Source of the DNA: Alligator mississippiensis
Lineage: Eukaryota > Chordata > Crocodylia > Alligatoridae
Direction of reading: 5' to 3'
Length of the DNA stretch: 64,000 nt
Assembly: GCF_030867095.1 (NCBI RefSeq)
Contig: NC_081824.1
Location: 56,516,882 to 56,580,881, forward strand
Part shown: piece by piece, positions 23,575 through 34,649 of the stretch
Layout of the letters: each line of letters opens with the position of its first letter
How positions within the stretch are numbered: position 1 is the first letter of the stretch
Position numbers and translations under genes: made by a program
Notes under the pieces: generated by a model
Databases searched by the model: none
What the model saw: the letters and a program-made list of their open reading frames with translations, nothing else
Told to the model about the DNA's origin: nothing

Positions 23575-26008
23575 CTCAGAATTGAGGAGCAGTAAATTGA
23601 AGTTGGCAACCATTTTCAAGCACTCTGTGATGGAACTGTTGAGGAAGAGAGAGGAGAAGACATCTGCAGGAATGAGGCAGAGGAGGCAGCAGCCTAGAGA
23701 GCAGGAAGTTCAGGGTAAGAAAGACAGGAACCCCAGGACCACTGCACCAAGAAGGGAGAAAAGAGTAATGGTGGTTGATAACTCCCTTTTATAGGGAGCA
23801 GAAGCACCAATTTGTTGTACAGATTTGGGGGCCTGGGAGGTATGAGGCCTGCCTGGAGACCAAATTCAGGATATCACAGAGAGTCTGCCAAAACTCATCC
23901 ATCCTTTGCACCACTACTCCTTCCTGCTTTTCCATATTGGAACCAATGATACTGCTAGGAGTGACACTGACTAGATCAGAGATGACTATGAGGCTCTGCA
24001 CAGAAGTATTAAGAAGCTTGGAGCACAAGTGGTGTTCTCATCAACTCTTCTAATGGAAGGCTGGGTTCCAGGTAGAGTCAAATCTATCCTGGAAGTGAAT
24101 TATGGCTGAGATGCTGATGTCAACATGAAGGCTTCAGGCTCTTTGACAACACGTCAGTGTTCCTAAGAGGAAGACTGCAATCAAGAGATGGGAACTCTGA
24201 TGAGAACAGGGAAGAGCAACCTAGTAAGGAGGGCTTTAAACTAGGTTCCATGGCAGATGGTGATGAAAACCCTCAAGCAACAGAGCACATGGTCCAGAAA
24301 GGAAATGACTCAAAGAAATAACTCAACCCTGGAAAAGAGCCAGAGAGCTACAGGACTGCAACAAGGGACACAGAAGGAAATGAGAAGGTTAAAATACAAA
24401 AGGGGTCTGATGTGCATATACAAATGTGAGAAGTATATGGAATAAAAAAGATGAGCTAGAAGTTGCAGACTGTGAAAAGAACTATAAACTGATTGGTATC
24501 ATTAGGCATTTGTAGATGAGATACCTGAGATTATAACTAATAACTATGCAGTAAGCATCACCATCTACATGTGCAGACACTTGCTGCACAGTAATTCGCT
24601 CCAATCATGAGTGAATGTACTACATAAGGATTTCTACAAGTATATTAGCAACAAGACGAAGGTGGAAAAGTGTGGGTCACTTACTGAATGGGGGAGGCAA
24701 CCTAGTGGCAGGTGATGAGGAAAAGGTTGAAGTACTCGGTGCTTTTTTACCTCAGTCTTTATAGGCAAGGTCAGCTCCCACATTACTGCTTTGGGCAGCA
24801 CAGCTGTAGGGTGGAGGTCAGCAGCCCTCAGTGGTGAAAGAACAGGCTAGGGACTATTTAGAAAAGCTGGACATGTACAAGTCCATGGGGCCAGGTGGGA
24901 TGGACCCATGAGTGCCGAGTAAGTTTGCTGATGTGATTGCAGAGCTGCTATCCATTATCTTTGAAAACTCTTGGCAACTGGGGGGAGGTCTTGGATGACT
25001 GTAAAAGGGCAAATATAGTGCACATCTTTAAGAAAGGAAAGAAGGAAGATCCAGGGAACTACAGACCAGTCAGCCTCACTTCAGTCTCCAGAAAAATCAT
25101 GGAGTAGGTCCTCAAATAATCAATTTCTAAGTACTTGGAAGAAAGAAGGTGATTAGGAACACTTAGCATGGATTCAACAAGGGGAAGTCATGCCTGACCA
25201 ACCTGATTGCTTATGACGAGATGACTGGCTGTAGATGCAGGGAAAACAGTGGTCATAATAAACCTTGACTTTAGCAAGGCTTTTGATACTATCTCTCACA
25301 GCTGAGGAAGTACGAGTTGGTTGAATGGACTGTAATGTGGATAGAAAGCTGGCTAAGTTGTTGGGCTCAACAGGTACTAATCCAGGGGTGAGAAATTATT
25401 TCAGTCAGAGGGCCGCTTACCAAGTTTGGACAAGCTGTCGAGGTCCGTATTTGTTACCCCGCCACTTGACAGATGCCCTGCCCCTGGTCACCATGTTTTG
25501 ACTGGCAATACCACCCCTTAACCCCTGACCTTTGCACCAGAAGTCCCTCCACTTTCCCCTGGAAGTTTTCCTTTCAGCAAGAGGTTTTGCCATCTCAACA
25601 CCAGAAAAATACCAAATTATATTCTAAAAAGCAAACATCTAAAACATTAATTCATTTGGTTTCAAAAAAATATTTTGTCCTGATTTGCATGCATTTGTGT
25701 GATGCATTTGTGACACATAATGGGTGCACATGCACCCCCTGAGATTGGCTGCGACCCCCTGAGAAGTGCTGCCAATGCTGCAGCCAGCCAACCCAGTCAC
25801 AGGCTGCTTCAGCAGAGGGGAGGGGCACTCCTGGCTCAAAAGCGTCCCAGTATGGCAGGCATAAGTGGGTAAGTAACGTTTCTTCGGGGGTGGAGAGATC
25901 AAGACCCCCACCTTGCAGAAGGGAGTGGCATAGGGGCAGGGACAGATCATTAACCCCCGCCTCACTCCCTGCTGCACTGTGGGGATTGTCCCACAACCCA
26001 GCTAGGCT

Positions 26009-26245
26009 AGGGCCCCATTCACTGTGAATGGAGCCCCGGCCAGGCTAGATAATAAGGCAATTGGAGCCCAGCGGCTCCCACAACTGCACACAGTGTGGGG
26101 GAGCTGGGGGAGGGGAAGCATGTTCCCCCAACCCCTTGGCTCTAATGCACCATGGCCTTGGCCAAGGCACTGGGCTCTGATTGCCCCACAACCCGGCCCA
26201 GTTGGGGCCCCATTCACGGTGAATGGAGCCCTGGCCAGGCTGGGT
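26009..26245. repeat. Direct repeat inside the hAT element
   Basis: GGCCCCATTCACTGTGAATG followed by GAGCCCCGGCCAGGCT at about 26009-26047 recurs at about 26210-26245 with one or two changes. Each copy contains the small palindrome ATTCACNGTGAAT. Confidence 0.75.
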
Positions 26246-26267
26246 CATAAGACAAGTGAAGCCCAGT

Positions 26268-26600
26268 GGCTCCTGCAGAGTCGTGGTGCTGGGGAGCCAA
26301 GGGGGGCACATGCCCCCCCAATCTTTGCATGGGACAGGGGCAGCTGTGAGGCAAGCAGGGCTCTGCCTGCTCTGCACTTTGCTGCAAACTATGAAAGTGG
26401 TGTAGCACTTCCCCTTGCTGCCCAGCCCACCCAGCAGTAGGACACACATGGTGACATGTCACTTTCAAAGGCTTCAGCAAGGTGGGAGCAGACAGAGGCC
26501 AGCTACCTCATAGCTGCAGCCTGCCCTTGCCCCATGCAAAGATTGAGGGAGTGGGCATGTGCCCTCCTTGGCTCCCTGGTGCCGTGACTCTGCAGGAGCC
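26268..26600. repeat. Inverted repeat of about 78 bp inside the hAT element
   Basis: 26268-26343 (GGCTCCTGCAGAGTCG..., ...ATCTTTGCATGGGACAGGGG) is the approximate reverse complement of 26521-26600. The loop is about 177 bp. Confidence 0.75.
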
Positions 26601-27335
26601 ATTGGAGATGACTTAGTGGAGTGGGGGTCCCAGGGGCTCTGTCTCTGTCAGCCTAATGGTGCATCTGAGGCTGGCCCTGCTCCAGCTCCAGGCAACCCTG
26701 GGTGATGGGGAGATGGGGACAGTGTGGGGAGGCAGCCAGGGCCAGTGCAGGGCTGGGGGGTGGTGGATGCCGGTGCCAGGCAATGACCCCTGGCATGGGG
26801 GAAGAGACAGCTATATGGGAGTAACAGAAGCCTGAGCCCTGCCCAATGCCAACCCCAGCCTTGCTCCCGCCTTCCTCCATGGCCCTTTCCCCTTCCCCCA
26901 CACAAATGCATGAGTGCACACTCAGCCCCAGCATTTTTTCTCCTTCTGCCCCTGTCCCCTGAGTGGCAATTGGCTGCTGGGGGACTCCCCCCAGTTGGTG
27001 ATTAGCTGCTGGTGCCCCTCCCCCCCAGTATTAGGAGGCACCAGTTGCCCATGGTGTATATAGAGGTCACTGCACAATAGCTTAAAATGAAGCCTTACTC
27101 TTGTATATTATGGGTGGTGGGCATAGGTTTGTGGGGGCTGTGGGTGTGTGGCTATGTTGAATGAGAGAGCATGTGGGTGTGTCTGTGTATATGCAGGGTG
27201 TGGGTTGGTATGGGGTTTATGGGGGAAGGGGGCCTGAGGTGTGTGAGGGGATGTAGGGGGTCTGCATGTATGGCAGTGTGAGGGGTGTGTGGGTGTATGT
27301 GTATGGTGGCATGTACACGTGGGACTCAGCCTATG

Positions 27336-27336
<1 letters not shown>

Positions 27337-27371
<35 letters not shown>
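27337..27371. repeat. (AC)n microsatellite
   Basis: About 17 AC units inside the hAT element. Confidence 0.95.
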
Positions 27372-27375
<4 letters not shown>

Positions 27376-27782
27376 CCCCGCCTGCCTCTCTCGCACAAGC
27401 ACACATACAAACAGATGCGGCCTCATGCTCCGCAGTCCGGCAATGCAACCAGCAGCCATGTGGTGCAGAGCAAGACCAGGGCAGGAAGGGAGTTAAATGG
27501 TTGGGGGTGGGTGGGGCTGGGCTGTTCAGTCCTGCTGAGGTTCTCCCTGGGTCCTACTGCCCCTGGCTCTTGTCAGCTTTGATAGGTTGCCAAGCAGATA
27601 AATATTAATTTTCTGAGTTTGTTAGTGGCCCTGCAGGCTGGATAGAATGGCCTGATAAGCCATACTTTGCCCACCCCTGTAATAATCAATGGCTCAATGC
27701 CTAGCTGGCAGGTGGTATCAACTGGAGTGCCCCAGGGGTTGGTCCTGGGTCTCTTTTTGTTCACTATCTTCATTAACAATCA

Positions 27783-28606
27783 GTACTATGAACAATATAC
27801 AGTTAAAGAACCCAATATCAATCTGTCACCCTAAGTGGCAGACTATATCACTCTAGAGAGCTGACAGGAAGGGAATTTCTGTGCTGTTCCCTCACATGCA
27901 GGTGGGTACTAAGTACCTCAGAAAAGAAGGGGGGATACTTTACCCGACCACCGCAATGTGAAGCAGCAAGTGAGTGGCTAGCAAGTGCCCAGGTGATATG
28001 AACCTTCTGTTGTTGCTTCCCAAGCACTGTTGCAATGTACCCTGTTCTCACTCTTTCAACAAATCACCAATAAACTCTAGTTTACAAACAACCACAACTC
28101 AGACACAGAATTAGTTGTACACTAAATCACACTTGCACACTCAGTCAAACACATAAAGCAAAGAGGGAGAGAGTGCAAGACAGAGCAAGTCTCAGCAAGC
28201 TCTTCAGTCCCCAATGAGCTCCAGTTCTGATGATGACAACCATGAAAAACTGCCCTGACGATGACCCCAAAAAGCTGCACCAACCCTACGACTGGGCAGG
28301 TTTTATAGGGCCTAAATCATACCAACGGTCCATCATGTGGAGATCCAATCATTACTCTTACATTTCCTTTAAAGTCAATCACTGTAAGGACCATACAATT
28401 CAAACTATCACAATAACCCATAATAACTCATTAGCATAACGGTCCTAACTGTCATGTTCCTCTGCTTACCAAAGAAACAATTTGGCATCAAACAAACAAC
28501 TAACTGTCCATGCTTAGCTGTTAAAAGTAGGTCATGACATCATTGGGGTTAGAAGGTTAGCTGTTCCAGAGAGTTCCAAAATCATACCAGGACTTCACTG
28601 TCTACA
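27783..28606. mobile_element. LTR-like insertion in CR1 'A' (boundaries uncertain)
   Basis: About 820 bp unrelated to CR1 interrupts the reverse transcriptase between a 'TTCATTAACAAT' block and 'GGAGTAGTAGATATGCTGG'. A likely LTR body is 27824-28606, which reads TGTAGACAG at the start and GGGTGACA at the end on the minus strand. On that strand a TATA-like CCTATAAAACC lies at about 28294-28305. On the plus strand an AATAAA occurs near 28069. I found no convincing target duplication, so orientation and edges remain open. It could also be another non-coding element. Confidence 0.45.
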
Positions 28607-29190
28607 GGAGTAGTAGATATGCTGGATGGTAGGGATAGGGTTAAGAGTGACCTAGACAAATTGGAGGATTAGGCTAAAAGAAATCTCATGAGGCTCAACA
28701 AGGACAAATACACCAGAACAGGCTGGGGACTGACTGGCTGGGCAGCAGCTCTGCAGAAAAGGACCTGGGGGTTACAGTGGACAAAAAACTGAATATGAGC
28801 CAGTAGTGTACCCAGATTGAAGAAAGTAATTATTCTGCTCTACTCCATACCGGTTAGGCCACATCTGGAGTACTGTGTCCAGTTTTGGGCCCCCACTACA
28901 GAAAGGATGTGGACAAGTTGGAGAAAGTACAGTAGAGAGCAACAAAAAATGGTTTGGGTGCTGGGATACATGACTTATGAAAATGGGCTGAGGGAAATAG
29001 GTTTATTTAGTTTGCAGAAGAGACGACAGAGGGGATTTGATAGGGGTGGGGGCTACAAAGATGATGAACCTAGACTGTTGTCTGTGGTGGCAGATGACAG
29101 AACAAGGAACAATGGTCTCAAGTTGCAGCAAGGGAGTTTTAAGTTGGATATTGGGAAAATCTTTTTCACTAGGAGAATGGTGAAGTACTG

Positions 29191-30031
29191 TGTGTCAGGG
29201 CAGTAAGACTACCCTGTCACGAAACCCCAAAAGAAGAGACAAAACTGGGATGGGATGGAGGGAAAAGATGTGGGAAGTTTGAGCAGGGGCAAAGATGTGT
29301 GGAAGACCTATATGTTTACTAAAACAATCAGCTGTGAGAGATGGGAAGGCAGTGAATGGAATGCTGCTTCTAGAGTCACGGTGGATTGGCATGGGAATTT
29401 AAAAGGGAGCCAAACAGGCAGTTGGCTCTCTTCTGGTGAAGGGAGCAGCACACAGGGGAGCTCAGTGGAGCCAGAAGCTATGAAAACTGAGTGCGCTCTA
29501 CAAACTTACCTGAAGAGCCAGGTGACAAGGAAGCCCTTGCAGCAGAACTGGTGAGCTTGAATATGGTGGGAGTATGGCTTCATCCCAGGAACCACGGAAA
29601 AGAAGGAGGAGAAGTGGATCTGAGCTGTGAGCTGGGGCTGATGGCCTGAAATGTCCCTTCCCTGAAAACAAAGGGAAAAGTGAAACCTTATATTGTGACC
29701 CTTGAGTTAGAATAGGGTCAGAGGCCAGTGGCCAGAGACCAGCTGTTCATCTTCCATGCGAGGCAGCTCAGAGAAATTTGTTTTCCACAAAGGAGAATGA
29801 ACGAGATAGACACAAGGATACCTGGTCCTTGTATGGGGATGGGGATGGTGAAGAGGAGCCCTAATTCTAAATTGCAGGACTTTACATGAGCTTTGTTTCT
29901 CAGGACAGTCTACGTGTTTGGAACATTCTTTAATATCTAAGTCATGGCAGGAAAAGGAAAGGAGACTCTCCAGTCCTAAGAGGGAGGGAGACTATAATTT
30001 TTTTTTTGTGAACCAGACTAGGTCTTCCACA
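29191..30031 (+). mobile_element. Solo LTR, 841 bp, with 5-bp target duplication
   Basis: The insert begins TGTGTCAGGG and ends TTCCACA, so it has the TG...CA ends of an LTR. It is flanked by TACTG (29186-29190) and TACTA (30032-30036), a 4-5 bp target duplication. The CR1 'A' coding text continues on either side. The first 30 bp form a 9-bp stem with one mismatch (GTGTCAGGG against CCCTGTCAC). A TATA-like TTTAAAAG lies at 29398-29405, about 205 bp in. No internal region is present, consistent with recombination between two LTRs. The two other LTRs at 43028 and 57335 share the start design. Confidence 0.75.
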
Positions 30032-30849
30032 TACTAGAACAAGTTACCTAGAGAGGCAGTGGAATCTCCACCTTTGAAGGTTAAGTCTCTGCTTGACAAA
30101 GCCCTAGCTGGAATTATTTAGTTGGGGATGGCCCTGTTTTGAGTAGGAAGTTTGACTACATGACCTCCTGAGGTCCCTTCCAACTCTAATTTTCTATGAT
30201 TGGAAGCCCAACAAGGAACTGTCTGGACATGATGCAAGAACAAGAAGAATGACCAATGTGGCTGACCAAGAGTCCAATGTGGCTGAATAGTTTAAAAAAT
30301 GCCTTAAGTGCAAAAGGCAGAAAAAGTTCTTTCAGTAAATCTACTATCTTTTGTTAAACCAACTCAAATAGTTGGAAAAAATCTTATTTGCAAGCTTTCA
30401 GGTACAGATACCTTTTGTCAGGCTGAGGAAGCATCTGTAGTTGGTCTGTGCTCTTCCTGGATGGAATAGTAAAGCAGCCAGAGGCCAGTACATATGCAAG
30501 AAAGCCAGTCAGGGAAAATGTAAATTGAGGTGGTTAGCAAGTGTGAGAGAGGCTGGGGGGAAGGGGAATGAATGTAGCTATAGTAAAAACGGTGAGAGAC
30601 AAGAGGAAGCAGGGGGAAAGAGAATGAATATAGCTGGTAAAAAGTGGAGAGGTTGCCTGGGGAGTCCGGTGTTAAGTAAGTTATAATGTTTCAGAAATCC
30701 AATGTCTATATTTAGGCCATGATTTTTTTGATCCAGTAGATTGATAAAGAGAAATTTGTAGGCTCATCTGAAAGGTGAAAGGTGTTTTGTAAATTCAATC
30801 CAATTAGATTAGAACCGAGATATTAGAGAGTGGTTTTCTTGTGATAAAT

Positions 30850-31118
30850 GTGCCCCCATGGGTAATTGGGTATTCTTGTCTTTAATAGATTTTTGGTATG
30901 TGTTCATTCTGGTATGCAGTTGTTTAGTTTCTCCTACATATTTCTTCATCAGGGCATTTGGTACACTGGATGAGATATATAACATTTCTGGAGGTGCAGG
31001 TGTAAGATCCAGGAATGGTGACGGTTCTGTTGTGGGGGGTGTAGTAAATTGTGTGGGTAATGGAGATGTATTGACGGGTTTTACATTTCTTGTCCTGGCA
31101 TGGTCTGGATCCATTTAG
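30850..31118 (-). pseudogene. Penelope GIY-YIG endonuclease remnant
   Basis: On the minus strand a Cys-containing stretch (CQDKKCKTRQYIS in one frame) precedes 'NVIYLIQCTKCPDEE' (the GIY half). After a one-base frameshift come 'KYVGETKQLHTRMNTY' (the YIG half with the conserved Arg block) and 'LPMGAHLSQENHSL' (the His/Asn-containing end). This is the domain order of Penelope-like element endonucleases, which nick the target DNA. The frameshift between the two halves and further changes make it inactive. Recognition is by motif spacing and by the reverse transcriptase found upstream. Confidence 0.8.
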
Positions 31119-31565
31119 TGCATTTTTAACTGTAGAAAGTTTGCTTCTGGTGATGAGGTTGGTGAGGTTCAGTGCTTTTTTAAAAGGTAGGATTGGGTGT
31201 TTCTGAGAAGATCTCTTTAAGAACTAGGTCTTTTTCTAGTATGGTTTACAATTGTTTGAAGAGTACTGGTGGGATTTCTCACATGATTCACACATAGCCA
31301 TAGAGGACTGCATCCTACACAGAAGGAACAGAGCAGGGAGAAAAGGGATAGTTCTCTATGTAAAGGGGCAGTTCACCTCTCTGAAGGCTCACATTGGCTC
31401 CAAAGATAAGCAGCTTGAAACCCTCTAGGTCAAGCTTCAGGAGGGATTGGGGGGTAGCAAGGTGAGAGACCTAACTGTGGGGGTTTCTACAGGCCACTGA
31501 ACCAAGTGGAAGAGCTTGATCTGGAATTCTCTCAATAACTGACAAAGGCTGCACATGCAAGGGAC

Positions 31566-31862
31566 TTGGTTCTCATGGGCGACTTCAATTACCTGGACAT
31601 AGATTGGGGGGAACACTCGGCTAGGTCGGATTGGTCTTGTAACTTCTTAACTGTAATTAAGGATCTCTTTCTGACCCAGGAAGTACAAGGGCCAACCAGA
31701 GGTACCACTCTCCTAGACTTGGTCTTGGCCAAAGTAGATGATCTGGTGTGTGGCTTGAACATTGAGGGTAGCCTGGGACACAGCGACCATGAGCTCATCA
31801 GGTTCACTGTCTGCCACAAGGCTGACAAATCAACTAGGAGGATTGAAGTCCTGGGCTTCTAA
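31566..31862 (+). pseudogene. CR1 'C' endonuclease fragment
   Basis: A 98-codon open stretch contains 'VLMGDFNYLDIDWGEH' (the GDFN metal-site block), 'FLTQEVQGPTRGTTLLDLVL' and 'SLGHSDHELIRFTV' (the SDH catalytic block). These are the central and C-terminal parts of the CR1 EEP endonuclease with the key Asp, Asn and His residues still readable. The N-terminal part upstream is broken by stops, so no functional enzyme could be made. Confidence 0.75.
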
Positions 31863-33335
31863 AATGCTAACTTCAACAGGCTCAGGGCATTAGTAGGGGA
31901 GGCGATGTGGAACCAGGGATGGAAGATGAATGGGATGCACCAAGAATGGTCATTCCTCAAGAACATGATCCTTGAAGCACAAAAGAAAACCATTCCCATG
32001 AAAAGGAAAGGTAGCAGAAGGGCTGGCAAGCCCTTCTGGCTCAATAGGAATATTGTGGTCCGCTTGAAAAAGAAGAGGTGTACACACAGTGGAAACTAGG
32101 GACAGTCCTCATGGAGGACTATACAACAGTGGCCTGCACTTGTAGGGAAATGATTAGGAAAGCTAAGGTGGCAACTGAATTTAAGTTAGCCAAGGGAGTC
32201 AAGGACAATAAGAAGTCCTTATTTAGGTATGTAGGGAGCACAAGGAAAACAAATGGAAGCATGAGGCTCCTGCTTAACACCTCAGGACAGCTGGTAATGG
32301 ACACTCAGGAAAAAAAACTGAGCTCCTGAATGACCACTTTGCTTTGGTATTTCACCGGGCCAAGGGGAAAGACAAGTAAAATAACAATCACAGGGGGCAT
32401 GGTGGGAATGATAGCCTTCCCACTGTGGATGCCGAGCTGGTGCAAAACCAACTAGAAAAGCTAGACATTTATAAGTCAGCAGGATGAGATGAACTTCACC
32501 CGAGAGTGCTGATGGAGCTGGCTGAGGTCATTGTCGAAGCCTTGGCAAAACTCTTTTAGAAATCATGGCACACAGGGGAGATCCCTGAGGTTTGGAAGAG
32601 GGCCAACATTGTGCCCATCTTCAAGAAGGGGAAGAAGGAGGACCTGGGCAACTGTAGGCCAGTCAGCCTAACTTCCATCCTAGGGAAAATCCTGGAAAAA
32701 CTCAAAGAATCTATGTGCCCTACTCTCATTGAGGGTAAGATTCTGATTGACAGCCAGCTTGCTTCATTGTGGGTAGGTCTTGTCTTACCAATCTCCTTCT
32801 ATGAACAGGTCTTTTACCACCTGGACAAGGGAGAGAAGGTTGACGTTATAACCTAGACTTCCAAAAGGCTTTTAATCTAGTATCCCATTATATCCTTGTG
32901 GAAAAATTGGAAGATTGTGGGCTTAACTGCTCAACACTTCAGTGGGTGGAAAACTGGCTGCATGGTAGGCCCCAGAGAAGTCTCATGAATGGATCTGCAT
33001 TGTCCTGGAGAGAAGTGACCAGTGGTGTCTCTCAGGGGTTTGTGATTGGACCGGTGCTTTTCAACATCAATGATTTATCAATGATTTGGATGTGGGGGTG
33101 AAAAGCTCACTGGCCAAGTTTGTGGATGACACCAAATTAATGGTGGAGCATGGTCATTCCAGAAAATAGGTTGCAGATACAGGTGGACCTGAACAGACTG
33201 AAGAGTTGGGCAGACCGGAAACAGATGAAGTTCAACACTCAGAAGTGTAAGGTGCTCTATCTGGGGGCAAACAATCCCCAACATGCCTATAGTGTTGCTG
33301 GTGACAATTTGACATGTACCATGACCGAAAGGGAC

Positions 33336-33812
33336 TGTGGAAGAAATCAAACTTCGTGTTGTGGTTGTATTAGAATTGGCAGAGCCATCTAGGTTTATTT
33401 AAAGCTATACAAGTGATCACAAGGAGAGTTCTCAAAGGAACTCTGACCTCTACAAGTTTACAAGCATATTTATACTTTAGACAGCGAGAAAAGATGCAGG
33501 GTTCAGACAAAGCAACCTTGAGAGAAACAGAAAGATGTTGATCATTTGTTTGTCACATGTAAGCAGTTTACTTATTCAGGAAAAAAAACCACTATGTTTT
33601 GGGAACAGTTATCAGCTTCTGGTTCAAAGGAGAGGAGGAGGTTAAAATCTGCACACAGAGCTTAATATATCAAGACAAAACAAGGCATGAAGGTTTTTTC
33701 TTATCTTAGAACATTTTAAAACACATGGCATCAACATCTTTTTCTCTTCTCTTTCTCTCTCTTTGTCTCTCCTCTTAGTCAAGTAAGAGGCCTGGTTAAA
33801 CTTATTTCCACA
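33336..33812 (-). mobile_element. Solo LTR, 477 bp, with 4-bp target duplication
   Basis: The ends TGTGGAA and TTCCACA are perfect inverted repeats. The flank GGAC (33332-33335) is repeated at 33813-33816, and joining the flanks restores the CR1 reading 'GGGACCTAGGGGT'. Read on the minus strand it has a purine-rich U3, a TATAAATA box (33467-33474) and an AATAAA signal (33394-33399) about 70 bp later, then a short U5. That layout fixes the orientation. No internal region remains. The 4-bp duplication fits a retrovirus-like or Ty3-like element. Confidence 0.85.
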
Positions 33813-33840
33813 GGACCTAGGGGTAAGGATTGACCATCGC

Positions 33841-34347
33841 ATGAACATAAGCTGTCAGTGCAATGCTGTGGCCATCAGGGTAAACCTGCTGGCATGCATT
33901 AATCATTGCATCTCATGCAAAACTAAGGAAGTGATAGTCCCACTGTACTCCACACTGGTGAGACCACAGCTGGAGTACTGTGTCCTGTTCTGGATGCCAC
34001 ACTTCAACAAGGACATGGAAAAACTTGAGAGGGTCCAGATAAGAGCCACCTGTATAATCAGGGACTTGCAAGACAAGCCATACAAGGAGAAGCTGAGGGA
34101 CTTGGGGGTCTTCAGCCTACAGAAGAGAACACTGCGAAGTAACTTAGTAGTGGCTTCTCACTACATCAAGGGAGTACATCAAGAACTTGGTGAAAAGCTG
34201 TTCACCAGGGCACCCCTGGGGAAGACCAGGAGCAATGGATATATTTTCCTGGAAGGCCATTTCAGGCTCAATTCCAGGAAAAAAAACTCCTTCACAGTCA
34301 GGGTGTCCAGACTGTGGAATAAACTCCCTCCAGTGGTGGCACAGTGA
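33841..34347 (+). pseudogene. CR1 'C' reverse transcriptase C-terminal fragment
   Basis: This 168-codon stretch is the thumb/C-terminal region of CR1 ORF2. It contains 'VIVPLYSTLVRPQLEYCVLF' and 'LERVQIRATCIIRDL', then 'FTVRVSRLWNKLPPVV' at the end. The same blocks occur at 45734-46180 and 58172-58700 on the minus strand. It begins just after the solo LTR, which severs it from the catalytic part. Confidence 0.75.
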
Positions 34348-34649
34348 CCTACCCTGGGAATCTCCAAAAGCAGACTGGACAGTCACCTCGCTGGGGTCCC
34401 TTGACCCCATTTGTCTTTTCCTGCCTAGTGCAGGGGGACTGGACTCGATGATCTACAAGGGGTCCCTTCAAGCCCTAGCAGTCTATAAATCTATGAATTC
34501 TCTGTATACATTCCAAGGAGGGATGGTATATCATAACCAGTGGTGTGTGATTCATGGGAGTTTTTCTTCCATACTTCAAGAATTCTGCACGTGATATCAG
34601 GTGGCTCTTTCAAAAGTATAATCTCTCTCTGGAGGAGTGTCCTTGTTGG

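Larger units (their letters stand above)
25383..27679. mobile_element. hAT-type element, 2.3 kb, non-autonomous, inserted in CR1 'A'
   Basis: The element starts CAGGGGTGAGAAATTATTT and ends with the reverse complement of CAGGGGTGGGCAAAGTATGG, giving hAT-style inverted termini. The 8-bp flanks are TACTAATC (25375-25382) and TAATAATC (27680-27687), 7 of 8 identical. The CR1 reading resumes exactly at the right flank. The interior (25990-27100) is GC-rich and contains internal direct and inverted repeats plus an (AC)n run. I see no transposase, so it was mobilised in trans. Many overlapping open frames in the GC-rich part are compositional artefacts. Confidence 0.88.
23575..30206 (+). mobile_element. 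CR1 LINE 'A', plus strand, split by three insertions
   Basis: One CR1 copy can be followed through four segments. 23575-25382 carries ORF1 remnants, the endonuclease start and the first half of the reverse transcriptase. 27680-27782 is the motif B region. 28607-29190 is the C-terminal part. 30032-30206 is the C-terminal end, finishing 'CTCTAATTTTCTATGATT'. Between them lie a hAT element, an LTR-like insert and a solo LTR. ORF1 shows 'HIGTND'-like coding at about 23937-23954 (TTGGAACCAATGATACTGC). The endonuclease is mostly deleted between about 24520 and 24690. The reverse transcriptase N-terminal block 'KGKKEDPGNYRPVSLTSVS' lies near 25030-25090. No part is intact. As host of the other insertions it is the oldest element of this cluster. 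Confidence 0.8.
31266..34498 (+). mobile_element. CR1 LINE 'C', plus strand, inserted in the Penelope element
   Basis: The copy starts inside the endonuclease (ACTGGTGGGATTTCTCAC, equivalent to the TWWDSSHD block of the 48.3 kb copy) and runs to a 3' end TATAAATCTATGAATT at about 34498. Blocks in order are GDFNYLDIDWGE (31581), the SDHE block (about 31780), linker (32000-32230), 'FKKGKKEDLGNCRPVSLTS' (about 32620), 'CLRFVDDTKL'-like text at about 33117 (FVDD in place of FADD) and the C-terminal block from 33841. It is interrupted by a solo LTR at 33336-33812. It is about 3.2 kb long with several stops. Confidence 0.85.

Noticed and set aside
26024..26440. 138-codon plus-strand and 134-codon minus-strand open frames
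   Set aside because: Both lie in the GC-rich interior of the hAT element and in its internal repeats. Open frames on several phases at once are compositional.
27337..27371. Regularly spaced repeats as a CRISPR array
   Set aside because: Dinucleotide microsatellite without spacers. The genome is eukaryotic, and the same reasoning applies to the 40-bp and 20-bp tandem arrays.
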